Source of the DNA: Methanocatella intestini
GTDB lineage: Archaea > Methanobacteriota > Methanobacteria > Methanobacteriales > Methanobacteriaceae
Reading direction: 5' to 3' (one strand)
Assembly (NCBI RefSeq): GCF_002252585.1
Contig: NZ_NQLD01000014.1
DNA length: 64,000 nt
Part shown: positions 8,818 to 21,100 of the stretch, piece by piece
Position numbering within the stretch: position 1 is the stretch's first letter
Layout of the letters: every line of letters starts with the position of its first letter
Made by a program: the position numbers and the translations under genes
Notes under the pieces: generated by a model
Seen by the model: only the letters and a program-made list of their open reading frames with translations
Told to the model about the DNA's origin: nothing
Databases searched by the model: none

Positions 8818-10116
8818 ATGACACAGATAATGGATGCAAAAAAAGGTATTTTAACTGATGAAATGAAACACGTAGCTGCAAAGGAAAATGTTTCTGAAGA
8901 ATTCATTTTAAAATCAGTAGCTAACGGAACAATAGTAATTCCGTCTAATGTAAACAGAGACATCGAAGCTTCAGGTATTGGTGCAGGACTTAGAACAAAA
9001 GTAAACGCAACCGTTGGAACCTCAACTGATATTGTTGACTTTGATGAAGAAGTTAAAAAAGCACAAATTGCAATTGACCATGGTGCAGACTGTTTAATGG
9101 AATTGAGTATTGGTGGAGATTTAGATGTAATCAGAAGAAGAGTTCTTGATATGTCTCCATTACCAGTAGGTTCAGTGCCAGTTTATCAGGCAGCTATTGA
9201 AAGAATCAGAAAAGACGGTTCCGTAATTTATATGGAAGAAGAAGATTTATTCAAAACCATCGAAAAACAGGCAAAAGACGGTATTGACTTCATGGCAATT
9301 CACAGCAGCATCAACATCGAAACTCTAACCAGACTCAAAAGACAGGGCCGTGTAACCGGACTTGTATCCCGTGGAGGATCATTTATGTCCGGATGGATTG
9401 TTGAAAACGAAAAAGAAAATCCCCTATACTCAAACTTTGACTATGTTTTAGAAATTGCTAAAGAACATGATGTTGTTCTTTCACTTGCAAATGGTATGAG
9501 AGCAGGATCAATTGCCGATTCAACAGACAGGGCTCAAATCCAAGAACTGATTATTTTAGGAGAACTAATCGACAGATCCCGTGAAGCAGGAGTACAATGT
9601 ATGATTGAAGGGCCTGGACACATTCCAATTAATGAAATCCCAACAAATGTTATGATCCAAAAGAAAATGTGTTCCAATGCTCCTTTCTATATGCTCGGAC
9701 CTATTGTATGTGATGTAGCACCAGGTTATGACCACATAGTATCTGCAATTGGTGCAGCATCTTCTGCAAAAGCAGGAGCAGATTTCATCTGTTATGTAAC
9801 TCCTGCAGAACACCTTGCTCTTCCAGACCCTGATGATGTAAAAGAAGGAGTAATTGCAACAAAAATAGGAGCATATGCCGGTGACTTGGCAACTGGTACA
9901 ATCGACGGTTCACAAGATTTAGCTATGGCTGAAGCTCGTAAAAAACTTGATTGGGAAGCACAATATGCATGTGCAATGTTTCCGGAAGTTGCACGTGCAA
10001 AAAGAGACCAAAGACCTCCTGAAGATTCAGATGCATGTACCATGTGTGGAAATTACTGTGCAGTAAAAATAGTAAACGAATGGTTAGACAAATCTGACAG
10101 CGATATTTTAAAATAG
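8818..10116 (+). CDS. thiC: Phosphomethylpyrimidine synthase ThiC
   Basis: ThiC is a radical SAM enzyme converting aminoimidazole ribotide to hydroxymethylpyrimidine phosphate for thiamine synthesis. The 432-residue length fits the archaeal form. The C-terminal cluster motif CTMCGNYCAVK (CxxCxxxxC, ~411-421) and internal segments such as EGPGHIPINEIP and GPIVCDVAPGYDHI are unmistakable. The start has GTGATGACCT just upstream. No other thi gene adjoins it, and I see no TPP riboswitch in the 184 bases ahead of it. Confidence 0.95.
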   Translation: MTQIMDAKKGILTDEMKHVAAKENVSEEFILKSVANGTIVIPSNVNRDIEASGIGAGLRTKVNATVGTSTDIVDFDEEVKKAQIAIDHGADCLMELSIGGDLDVIRRRVLDMSPLPVGSVPVYQAAIERIRKDGSVIYMEEEDLFKTIEKQAKDGIDFMAIHSSINIETLTRLKRQGRVTGLVSRGGSFMSGWIVENEKENPLYSNFDYVLEIAKEHDVVLSLANGMRAGSIADSTDRAQIQELIILGELIDRSREAGVQCMIEGPGHIPINEIPTNVMIQKKMCSNAPFYMLGPIVCDVAPGYDHIVSAIGAASSAKAGADFICYVTPAEHLALPDPDDVKEGVIATKIGAYAGDLATGTIDGSQDLAMAEARKKLDWEAQYACAMFPEVARAKRDQRPPEDSDACTMCGNYCAVKIVNEWLDKSDSDILK

Positions 10117-10155
10117 ATTTTCATATCTATTTTTCTTTTTTAAGAGAAATTTAAT

Positions 10156-10196
10156 AATATATAAAAAAAGAAAGTAAGAGAATTGAGAATTCTCTT
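10156..10196 (-). terminator. Terminator of the minus-strand adhesin
   Basis: On the minus strand, AAGAGAATT and AATTCTCTT (arms 10188-10196 and 10176-10184) with a 3-base loop begin inside the stop codon and are followed by a T-rich tract. The same stem follows the plus-strand adhesin at 21177. Confidence 0.65.
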
Positions 10197-13100
10197 TAAG
10201 GACTTATTTTTATTGTGTTTCCTGTTTGGAAGTCATTCCAGTAGGAAGTTATAATGTATTCACCAGCCATTAATCTGATTCCTAAGCTTGCAATACCATC
10301 TTTATTAGTAACTTTGTGATAGAAGACACCGTTTACGTTAAATGATACGTTTTGGTTAGCTAATGGTTTACCTTGACCGTCTAAAGTTAAAGCAGTGAAA
10401 TTGCTGCCGTCTAAGTATTTCATATTTAAATCTTTAGTTACTAAAGTTGGCATAACAGTTATGTTGTTAGCTCTTTCTTCACCGGTTGCTGGGTTGTAAG
10501 CTGTTATAACATATGATTTTGGATTTAATCTGATGCCTAAACTAGCTGTACCGTTTTCATCAGTTACGCGGGTGTAGAACACACCGTTAATGTTGAATTT
10601 TACAGTTGTGTTTGCTAATGCTTTTCCGTTGCTGTCTAAGAATTTAGCTACATATTTTGTTCCGTTACAGAAGTATAATGTAGTGTCGTTTCCAAATACA
10701 GTGTTTTTAACTGTTACTGTTGCATTAGCTGTTGCTTTATCATAATCTTTGGTTCCGTTAAATACAGCATTTACTTTGTATTCATTAGGAACTAATCCAA
10801 TACCCATGGAAGCTGTACCGTTTTCATCAGTTGTTTTAGCATAAACTTTGCCGTTTACTGTGAAGTAAACAGTTGCGTTAGCTATTGGGTTTCCAAATGC
10901 GTCAACAAGTTTAGCTGTGAGATTTTGAGCACCTTTGAAGTATTTTACAACATCGTCCATTGTTAAGGTGGTTTTAGTGTTTTTATTAACTGTTATTGTT
11001 CCGTTAACTATCATGGAGTCGTATTTAGCATCTCCAGCATAGAAGGTTACTACTTTGTAGGTTCCTTCATCCAAACCAGGAATAATAACTTTAGCAGTAC
11101 CGTTAGTAACTGTTCCTTTGTAATCTGTACCGTTTATTGTTACAACAACACTACCAGTTCCGTCTTTAGGAGTAATAACAGTAATTGTAGCATTTTCACC
11201 TTTAATAATATCTGCAATATCAACAGTCATATTATAATCAGACACTTTAGAAACAGTAAATTTAGTAGTATTTTCACTTGATAAGTATTTATTATCACCT
11301 AAATAAACTGCTTTTACATCATAAGTTCCATTAGCTAAACCAGCTACTTTAATAGAAGCCATACCATATTTAGTTGTTACATTATAAGATTTACCATTAA
11401 TGTTTACAGTTACATTTCCAGTAGCATCATCAGGAACAGCTATATTAATAACAGCCTCATCACCCACTTTAATATCACTAACAGCAACATTTACAAAAGA
11501 ACCTACTTTAGAAACAGTGAATTTAGTAGTATTTTCACTTGATAAGTATTTATTATCACCTAAATAAACTGCTTTTACATCATAATCATTAGCAGCTAAG
11601 TTAGAAATAGTTAAGATACCTTTTTCATCAACAATAGCTACATTATAAGATTTACCATTAACAACAACAGTAGCTACACCTAAAACTACATTAGGAACAG
11701 CAATGTTAATAACAGCATCTTCACCAAATTTGATATTATTAGCTGTGACATTTACAGCTGAAGGCATTTTAGCCACAGTTAAGGCAGTACTGTTTTCACT
11801 TTCAGTATATTTGTAATTTCCATCATATTTAGCTGTAATTGGATAAGAATTAGCTACCAAATTAGATAAAGTTAAAGAACCTTTACCATTATTGATAAGA
11901 ACAGTATAAGATTTACCGTCAATAGTTACACTAACCAATTCATTAGAAATTTCATTAGGAAGAGTTATGTTAATAACTGCATCTTCACCAACTTTAATAT
12001 CATCTACAGCAATTATCATATTTGTAGGTATTTTAGATACTATAAAAGAAGCATTATTTTCACTAGCTGCATATTTAATATTACCTGCAAAACTTGCAGT
12101 CACATTATAACTTCCAACACTTAAATTTCCAATATTTAACTTAGCAGAACCATTTTCAATAGCTACTGTATATGTATCATTACCTATTGTAAATACAACA
12201 TTTCCATATACACTGTCCAATAATTTTACTACAATATCTGTGTTTTCATTTGCCAAGATATTTTTAGCATCAATTGTCATGTTAGGGTCTACTCCCTGAG
12301 CATATAAAACACATAAGTAATTATTATAACTTGTATAAATATTACCATTTTTATCCATTGCAAGTAGTTTTAAAGAGCCTCCCATCTTTTTACTCCATGC
12401 TTGTGTACCATTTGAATAAAATGCCCACAATGAACCTTGGCTAGTCTTTGTAGTATATAATGTACCATTACCATCAATAATTATACTATTAACCATGTCA
12501 AAACCTGAGCGGAATACTGTTAGATTACCAGTTGCCATATCTATTTTGTTAATTGCCCTAGATGTTCCAACATATAAAGTATTTTTTTCATTATCAATAC
12601 CTAATGCAGTAGCCTGCTCATATTTTGTACCCCAAAGCTGATAAGTAGGTAATGATGTATTCCATAAATAACCATTTACAGATACTGCATATACTACTTT
12701 TCTATCACTTTTAACAAAATATACAATACCATTTTCCCCTACAATAGGGCGAATACCAGAATAACAATCAGTATAACTAGCAACTTGATTTCCAGTTTTA
12801 ATATCAACAGCAACTAAATTAGTACCACTTACTGCCCATAACACTCCATTATTATCTAAAACCGGAATAGTACTAACTGCTGTATTGAATAAACTTTTAT
12901 ATGCATAATCATAACCACCATTAGGATTATAATGTGTGCTGTTATAATATTTAACAATAGGCACATAACCATTATCATATTCATATTGACCTACAACATA
13001 AATATTTCCGTCATCATCTAACATAGGAGCATATGCACTAGATGCTTGGAAAATATTTCCACCCAAATCTGCACCAGTAGTTTTATTTAATATTACAAGA

Positions 13101-14788
13101 CGATTATCTTTAACAGGTATTATGATATTTCCACGATTATCTAATGCTAATCCAGGCATTGTAACTTGACCTAAATTTTTACTCCATTTTAAAAAACCAG
13201 TAGAATCAAAAGCAGTGACATTAGACCCTGCAGTCAAATAAAAAGTACCCTCTTCATCAATTACTAAACCAGATACAACTCCACCAACATCATTTTTCCA
13301 AATATTTGGATTTGTAGTAACACCAATATATGGAACATTAGCAGAATTATGATTATCATAGCCACTCATTGCCCATTGATTTTGAGTAACAGTATTAAAA
13401 TCAGAAATTGGTTGATTAAAAACAATGGATCTAAATTTAAGAGATTTTAATAAATTAACATTATTGCTTTCAATTATATTATTATCTGTACCAATAGTTT
13501 GAGGACTATTAGTAAAGGTATTGTTTCTAAATGAATAATTACCCTCTGAAATAAATACAGTATCGTTTGTGGTAATTGTATGATTTATAAATTCATTATT
13601 ATAAATTTGTAAATTTGGAGTTCCTCCAGTAGAATTATCATAATTTGTATTATATGCACAAATAGCTTGACCAATTACTGCCCCATTATGTACAAAAGTA
13701 GAATCATGAACATTTAAATATCCACCATTTAATACAGAAATTGCTCCTCCACGACCTAAAGAAGTTGTAGATTCATTAGTAAAATCACCACATAAATTAT
13801 TGTTATCTTTAAATATGCAATTCTCAACTGTAACATTATATGTGGAGATATAATTAAATGCACCTATTGCTCCTCCACCATTATTAGTAGTACAATTATT
13901 ATCTGTAAAAGTAGAATTATACACTTCTAATTTACTGTAAGAGTATAAAGCTCCACCATTCCATCCTGCAGTATTACTCTTAAACTCAGAATTTAAAATT
14001 CTAGTATATGCATTACAATGAGTATGAATAGCACCTGCCCAATATCTAGCAGAATTACTTATAAAATTAGAATTTGATACATTCAAAATACCACAATTAT
14101 TAATTGCACCTGGAGCATAAGTAGCAACATTGTTTATAAAATTACAATTTTCAACATTCATAAGAACATTTGTTGGAGAACCTGGATTATAATTTGTTAT
14201 AACACCAAAAGAACTTGTACAATCAGTAAAATTACAACCAGTAACCTCCATACTTCCATAAGTATTGTAAAGCACAGATTTATGGTTAGACCCCACAGTA
14301 ATATTATCAAATGTACAATTTTCTAGTTTACTATTACCACATAATTGAACTAACATATCACAATTACTGTCTTTAAAATTTACATTAAGAAAAGTAATGG
14401 AAAGTTCAGAATTAGAATTTAAGAAAGGAATAAGATTCCCATTGCTTAATGTAATATAACTATCAGAACTACCCACTATAGTAGCACTATTTCCAAAAAC
14501 AATTTGACTATTTGCATTATAAGATTGACCAGTTAATGTAATAACTTTATCACCACTACTTTGACAAGCTGTTTTTAACTCATCCCAAGTAGCAGCATTT
14601 GTACTAGCCACATCTTGACTTTGTTCAACATTATCATTAATCAATGCATCATCAACTGAAATACTATCATCCACATCAGAAGAAACTTCAACAGTAGAAT
14701 TATCATCTAAATCAGTTGCATTAACTGCACCAATACTACAAATCAACACCAAAAAGGCGATTAATATATATTTATAGTTTGATTTAAT
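10196..14788 (-). CDS. Giant adhesin-like protein: beta-helix, beta-propeller, Ig-like repeats
   Basis: About 1530 residues. The first conventional start (TTG at 14752) cuts into the signal peptide; reading upstream in frame gives KSNYKYILIAFLVLICSIGA, a full signal peptide, beginning at an ATT codon (14788) placed 6 bases after GGGGGA. Domain order: right-handed beta-helix with NCxF/SxF repeats (~60-450); a PQQ/WD-like beta-propeller with blades such as GLALDNRGNIIIPVKDN and PMLDDDGNIYVVGQYE (~485-830); five Ig-like repeats with YxVxIxNGxAxL patterns (~835-1265); and three C-terminal modules with NINGVFYxxxTDENG (~1270-1530). No C-terminal membrane helix or sorting signal is visible. Surface adhesion is inferred from the family. 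Confidence 0.85.
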   Translation of the reverse strand: MKSNYKYILIAFLVLICSIGAVNATDLDDNSTVEVSSDVDDSISVDDALINDNVEQSQDVASTNAATWDELKTACQSSGDKVITLTGQSYNANSQIVFGNSATIVGSSDSYITLSNGNLIPFLNSNSELSITFLNVNFKDSNCDMLVQLCGNSKLENCTFDNITVGSNHKSVLYNTYGSMEVTGCNFTDCTSSFGVITNYNPGSPTNVLMNVENCNFINNVATYAPGAINNCGILNVSNSNFISNSARYWAGAIHTHCNAYTRILNSEFKSNTAGWNGGALYSYSKLEVYNSTFTDNNCTTNNGGGAIGAFNYISTYNVTVENCIFKDNNNLCGDFTNESTTSLGRGGAISVLNGGYLNVHDSTFVHNGAVIGQAICAYNTNYDNSTGGTPNLQIYNNEFINHTITTNDTVFISEGNYSFRNNTFTNSPQTIGTDNNIIESNNVNLLKSLKFRSIVFNQPISDFNTVTQNQWAMSGYDNHNSANVPYIGVTTNPNIWKNDVGGVVSGLVIDEEGTFYLTAGSNVTAFDSTGFLKWSKNLGQVTMPGLALDNRGNIIIPVKDNRLVILNKTTGADLGGNIFQASSAYAPMLDDDGNIYVVGQYEYDNGYVPIVKYYNSTHYNPNGGYDYAYKSLFNTAVSTIPVLDNNGVLWAVSGTNLVAVDIKTGNQVASYTDCYSGIRPIVGENGIVYFVKSDRKVVYAVSVNGYLWNTSLPTYQLWGTKYEQATALGIDNEKNTLYVGTSRAINKIDMATGNLTVFRSGFDMVNSIIIDGNGTLYTTKTSQGSLWAFYSNGTQAWSKKMGGSLKLLAMDKNGNIYTSYNNYLCVLYAQGVDPNMTIDAKNILANENTDIVVKLLDSVYGNVVFTIGNDTYTVAIENGSAKLNIGNLSVGSYNVTASFAGNIKYAASENNASFIVSKIPTNMIIAVDDIKVGEDAVINITLPNEISNELVSVTIDGKSYTVLINNGKGSLTLSNLVANSYPITAKYDGNYKYTESENSTALTVAKMPSAVNVTANNIKFGEDAVINIAVPNVVLGVATVVVNGKSYNVAIVDEKGILTISNLAANDYDVKAVYLGDNKYLSSENTTKFTVSKVGSFVNVAVSDIKVGDEAVINIAVPDDATGNVTVNINGKSYNVTTKYGMASIKVAGLANGTYDVKAVYLGDNKYLSSENTTKFTVSKVSDYNMTVDIADIIKGENATITVITPKDGTGSVVVTINGTDYKGTVTNGTAKVIIPGLDEGTYKVVTFYAGDAKYDSMIVNGTITVNKNTKTTLTMDDVVKYFKGAQNLTAKLVDAFGNPIANATVYFTVNGKVYAKTTDENGTASMGIGLVPNEYKVNAVFNGTKDYDKATANATVTVKNTVFGNDTTLYFCNGTKYVAKFLDSNGKALANTTVKFNINGVFYTRVTDENGTASLGIRLNPKSYVITAYNPATGEERANNITVMPTLVTKDLNMKYLDGSNFTALTLDGQGKPLANQNVSFNVNGVFYHKVTNKDGIASLGIRLMAGEYIITSYWNDFQTGNTIKISP
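11244..11324 (-). repeat. 81-base direct repeat, copy 1 (Ig-like module of the adhesin)
   Basis: Matches 11505-11585 with one visible mismatch, at a spacing of 261 bases (87 codons, one Ig-like module). It encodes the segment DVKAVYLGDNKYLSSENTTK and marks a recent tandem duplication or conversion. Confidence 0.85.
11505..11585 (-). repeat. 81-base direct repeat, copy 2 (Ig-like module of the adhesin)
   Basis: Partner of 11244-11324, same phase and orientation, one mismatch seen by eye. The neighbouring Ig-like modules are clearly diverged, so this pair is the youngest in the gene. Confidence 0.85.
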
Positions 14789-15124
14789 AATAAATCCCCC
14801 AATTAAATTAACTTAGTTAAGTAAATCAATAAATTATCCAAATATCAAGCGTTTCAACACAATGATTCAAAAAATAAATATAAATCTAACTGAATAATTA
14901 TTAAATTATACATTAACTAATTAAATATCTACCAACATAATATATAAATATAGTTATAAACTACCCAAAATGAGAATATATTTAAAATTTGTCTAATAAT
15001 TTTAAAAAAAAATGAATAAAATATGAAAAAGATTATGAAACAGTATATCCTGATTATAAATCAAATAAAATTTATATAATAAATTATTAATAAGTTAATT
15101 ATAATTAATAAGGAGAAGATTTAT
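14789..15124. promoter_or_regulatory. Divergent promoter region of the two giant adhesins
   Basis: This 336-base, extremely AT-rich stretch has no ORF of note. Toward the plus strand a TATA-like TTTATATAAT (15070-15079) lies about 50 bases ahead of the GTG at 15125, with AAGGAGA at 15110-15116. Toward the minus strand GGGGGA (14795-14800) lies 6 bases before the proposed ATT start. Both giant genes could be coregulated from here. Confidence 0.5.
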
Positions 15125-18100
15125 GTGAAAAATAGAAAAATAATTTTAATATTGATTCTGGGATTATTTTTTATAGCATTAAGCAATGTTAATGCTGAGG
15201 ATAATTCAACTGTCACTTTAAACCATGCTAACACAGAGGATATTGGAGTTAGTGAATCTAACAGTACAATAAATATTAATAAATCAAATCAAAATATTGT
15301 TAAAGTTGGAGAAAATGTATATATTGGTTCAAAATATCCAAGTATTGAAAATACAATAACCGTTAGTGACACAAGTGAGTTTAATAAAACTGGAAATATA
15401 ACTATAAATATTCATGTAACCGGAAAATTCACTATGGGAGAAAAAGAATTTAACAAAACTTCTTTAATAATTTATGAGAATAACACAATAATAAATCAGA
15501 AAACTCTAAACGAATTAAATTTACCACCATACCAACATTTTACAACCCCTGGAAATTACACATTTGATATAAATTTTCCATACCATGTACAAGATAAAAG
15601 TAGGTTACAAGTGTATGTTTTTGGAATATATTCTAATACAATTGTTTTTGAAAAATTAAACAAAATACAATTAACAAATTTAACAAATAAAAGCATAATT
15701 ATTGATAATAAAATTAGATCCAATAATAATTGGACAAATTCCATAAACTCTATTAAAAAAGCATTAGATTTAGTTGAAAATGAAGGAACAATATATTTAT
15801 CCAATTTAAATATAATTCATGACCAAAATGAAAATATTTTAATAAATAAATCCGTTACAATAATTGGAAATAATGTTACATTTAATGGATTTGAAAAAGA
15901 AAGCCTATTTAATATAACAAATAATGCAAAAGTGACTTTTGTAAATTTGACAATTACAAATACCACAAGTTACAGTATAAATACTGAAGGAAAAGTTAAT
16001 TTAATAAATTGTACATTTAAAAATATTCTCGGAAGAGCTATTAACAATACCGGAATTTTAGAATTAATTAACAACACCTTTACTACAGATTCAATTTATC
16101 AACACCCAAAAATAACTAATTTAAAAAGCAATTTAAATAACTCCTTAATTTACAACACTGGCCTTCTAAAAATAGAAAATTGTACTTTTAAGCAGATTTC
16201 TCTTCAAAATCAAATAATAACAAATAAAAATAACATAACATGGGACAGCATAATCTACAATGCAGAAAATGCAAATTTAACTATTAATAATTCAAAATTT
16301 ACCAACATTGAAAATAGAGTTATTAAGAATAATGGAAAACTGATTATTATTAATTCTTCTTTTGAAAATAAAACTAAACTCCATATTAATATAATTATCA
16401 ATGATACTTATCAAGAATTATCAAATAATTACATATATCAAACATATCGAGAAAAAGCTATTAAAACTATAAATGGATCAATAATATACAATTCTAATTT
16501 ATTAACAATTGAAAACTCAAGTTTTAAAAACATTACAGACATTATTAACAATATAGATTATATAGGCATTAAACCAGCCCCTACAGACTTCTTTGGAACA
16601 ACAGGATGGTTTGGAAGTAATGGAGGTGCAATATATAATACTGGAACTTTTCAAATTAAATCTAGCTCATTTAATAATGTAAAAAGCAAAACTGGAGGTG
16701 CAATATACAATATAGGTTTTGGAACAATTGAAAATTCAACATTTAACCACATAAATTCAACATCTGGAACTGGAGGAACAATATACAACACAGGTCAACT
16801 AATTATAACCACCACCACCATCTCTAATTCCAAATCTTCAAGTAATGGAGGTGCAATATATAGTGAAGGAAATTTAAATATAAGTAATACTTCTATAAGT
16901 TTATCAGAAGGATACCATGGAGGTGCAATATATAATACTGGGAACATTTACCTATGGAATTCCTTGATAAATAAAACTAAATCCACATATAATGGAAATG
17001 CCATACAAAATTCTGGAAATATGCATTTAAATAATACAATAATATCTAATATAAATGGATATAATTCAATATATAATGATGAATCAGGAACAGGAATAAT
17101 AATTAATTCAATAATTAAAAATAACAAAATTTACTCAAAAAACGGTTATAATACCAAAGTTTATTATGGGTCAATTGAAAATTTAGGTACTCTCACAATT
17201 AACAGAACTATATTTAACAATAATAGTTATGGAGATAATAATTTTTATTATCTTACAGGTGCATTTAATATCTATAATAAAGGTATTATAAATGCATTTT
17301 ATAATATGTTTATTAATACAAAACACCTACAAGCAACCAGTCCCGCCCCCTACATAATACCAAAAGATCCATATGCATTCCTATTTAATGAAGGTACTAT
17401 AAATATGGATTACAACTATTTTTGTACAAATACTAATCCTTATCCAAAAGATTCAAACACTGAAATAGGCAATTATCTTATATTCACATTTAAACCAGAA
17501 TATAAATCTTTAAAAATTGGAGATACTATTCAACTTAAAGTAGATTTAAAACTAGCAAATGGAAAAGCATTTACAGATTATAACTTACTTCCGGATATGA
17601 ATGTTACATTTACCACTATAATTGATGGAAAAGAAGTAAATATAACTAAACCTTTAATAAATGGAACCGCCGTATTAGAATATAATTACACTTCTCAAAA
17701 AGGCCAATACAAAGTTTATGCTAATTTAGGAGGACACACAGAAGAAATAATTCTTGATGTTGGAAAAGAAACTTCAAAAATAGATGTGGATTTCAATAAC
17801 AACATTATCTACGGTGAAGATGCAATATTTAAAATTAAAGTAAGTGGAAACTACACACACATCCCAACTGGAAATGTAACAGTCATTATTAACGATAAAA
17901 AATATTCCATAAACTTAACTAATGGATTAGCTAATTTAACACTCACTAATTTAACGCCTGGAACTTATAGTATTAAAATAGTTTATGAAGGCGACTCAGA
18001 TTATGCTAAAGTCTTCTATTACTGCAATTATACTGTAAATAAACATCCAACTACATTAAATATTACTGCACCTGAAGTTAAAATCGGGCAAAACGGAGAA

Positions 18101-21100
18101 TTAATTATAAATCTTGAACCTAAAGGTTCCCAAACACAAGGTTACCTGTACATCAATGGAGAACTTAAACAAATAATTTACATTTATGCCGGAAAAACTA
18201 CAATTCCACTTAAAAACTTTGCTGTTGGAGAATATAACCTTACAGTAGTTTTATGGGATTCAAAATACTATGAAAGCAGCAATGCAAGTACAATTTTTAA
18301 AGTAAGTAAATTTAACACTAATTTAACAATAAATGTAGATGATGTTAAAGCTGGAGAAGATGCAACAGCTACAATAACTGTAAATCCAAGCAATCTTCGC
18401 GGGGAAGCTATACTCTGTGTAAATGGTATAAATACTACAATATTTTTAAAATCAGAAGTAACAAACATTACACTACACAATTTAACTAGCGGAAGTTATA
18501 ATGTAACTGTTTATTATCCCGGAGACTCCAAATACGCCCCATCAACTGCAACAACAACATTTAAAGTTCTAAGAGATTCATGCAATCTAACTGTAAATAT
18601 TACATATAACAATGATTTAACCGGAATCGTCAATGTAAAAACTAATCCCAACACCTGTACTGGTGAAGTTGGAGTTTATATCAATAAAGAATTCTATAAA
18701 TTAACTCTCACAAACGGAACAGCTGTATTTAATGTTAATTTCACAAAAGGAAGCAATTACATTTATGTTTTATACCTTGGAGATAAGCAGTTTGAATCTG
18801 CAAGCTGGAATACTACAATAAACATAACAAGCATTGATTTTATATTAACTGGTGAGAATTTAACAATCAAAGAGCAGGATAACTCAATATATCACTTTAA
18901 TTTAACAGACAAACAAGGAAATCCTTACACTTACACAAAAGTTGAAATAAACATAGATAACAAAAATTACACAGTAATGACAAATTCTAAAGGTTTAGGT
19001 TATCTTAATTTAAATTTAAAAGCAGGAGAATATATCCTTAAAGCAACATTCAATGGAATTACAGCCAAAAACAAAATTATTGTTAAACCAGCTGATTTAA
19101 ATATTGACATTAAAGATATTTTAGCTGGAGAAACTGAAGTAATTACTGTTAAATTACCTGCCAATGCAACAGGAACTATATTATTTGTTATAGATGGTAA
19201 AACTTACAGTAAAACATTGAAAAATGGAACTGCAAGTGTTGAAATAGCTAATTTAGCCTTAGGAAAACATACATTAAAAGTAATTTACTCAGGAGATTCC
19301 AACTATACCAATAACACAAAAGAAGTTGAATTCAATATTAAAAACTCATTATCCTCCATTACAATCAATACAATTAAAGACAGCATCTATGGAGAATCCA
19401 TTACTATAACAGCCAACATTACAAGCGGTGCAAATGGAAACGTTACTTTTACTATTGACCATGACTCAAAAACTGTTGAAATAATAAACGGAATAGCCAA
19501 AGTTACATTCAATAAAGTCAATGCAGGAAATAAAAATGTTAAAGCAACCTACAACGGAAACAATATTTACCAAGGCTCCTCTGACAACAAAGAATTTAAA
19601 ATAGCTAAAGCACCTTCAAATATAAACATTATAACTTCAGAAATCATAGAAGGCCAAAATATTAGAATATATGCAGTAGTAAATGATGATGCAACTGGAA
19701 ATGTTACTTTCAGGATTTTAGGATTATATTCACCAAGAAATAAAACCATCAGCAATGGTAATGCATCATGGTTAATTTCACCATTAACAAGTGGATCATA
19801 CACCATAAATGCATACTATAAGGGAGATAACAATTATTTAAGCTCAAATACAACTAAAATACTTGTAATAAATCAAACAAGAAGTATATTGAAAGTTAAT
19901 GTTGAAATAGGTGAAAATGAAATAATATTTAGTGCAACTCTTAAAACAGAAGATGGAACACCAATTACAGGTAATGTAACTTTAGAACTTAACAAAGAGT
20001 TCTATAAAATAGTAATAACTGATGGTGTTGGTTCCAGAAGCTTTGATAAACTTCCAGAGGGCAAATACACATATTCTGCAACATATAAAGGAACTGATAA
20101 AATTTCTCGAGCTACTGACAACGGAACTTTTGAAATCAAATCTGTTGAATATAATGTTATTTTAAATGCTCCTGATGTTAAAATGACTTATCATGACGGC
20201 ACAAGATTTATAGCTACTTTAACAGACAAACAGGAAAATCCTATAAGAGATGCTCCAATTGAAATAACAATTAACGGAAAAACCTATACTAAAACAACAG
20301 ATGAAAAAGGTGTTGTAAGTTTAGGATTGAGCTTGGACAGCGGAATATACACAGTAACTGTTAACTTTAAAGGATTATTAAATTATACTCCGATAACCAA
20401 GCAGGCGAAAGTTACTATTGAACCGACAGTTAAAGGATTGGACGTTGTTAAAATGTTTAGAAACAACACTCAATACTATGCCATATTTACTGATTCACAG
20501 GGCAATCCTCTTAAAAACAAAGACATACAGTTTAATATCAATGGTGTCTTTTACACTAAAACCACCAATGATAAAGGAATAGCTATGATGAGTATTAACT
20601 TAAATCCCGGTAAATATGTTATAACAGCAATCAATCTGGTTACTGGTGAGCAGTCAGGTAATAATATTACTGTAAAATCACTGATTGTTCAAAATGATTT
20701 AACAAAATACTACTTAAACGCTTCCAGATTCCAGACAACAATCTACAACAAAGACGGATCATTAGCTGCAAACAAGGAAGTAACCTTTAACATCAACGGT
20801 GTATTCTACCACAAAAAAACAGACGAAAACGGTATTGCAAGCCTGGGAATCTCTTTAAGACCTGGAGAATACATAATAACCACAATGGTTGACGGATTAA
20901 GTATAGGAAACAAAGTCAATGTATTGCCGACATTAATTACTAAAAACTTAAACATGAAATACCTGGACGGAAGCAGCTTCACTGCACAAACATTAGACGA
21001 CCAAGGCAAACCACTAGCTAACCAAAATGTATCATTTAATGTAAACGGAGTATTTTACCACAAACTCACAGACAATAACGGTATTGCCAAATTAGGAATC

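Noticed and set aside
11200..11900. CRISPR-like repeats
   Set aside because: The repeats are coding, 87 codons apart, and translate to Ig-like modules.
15556..15804. Antisense ORFs inside the adhesins and other genes
   Set aside because: They overlap clearly coding frames, have no ribosome site and low-complexity products; shadows of real genes.
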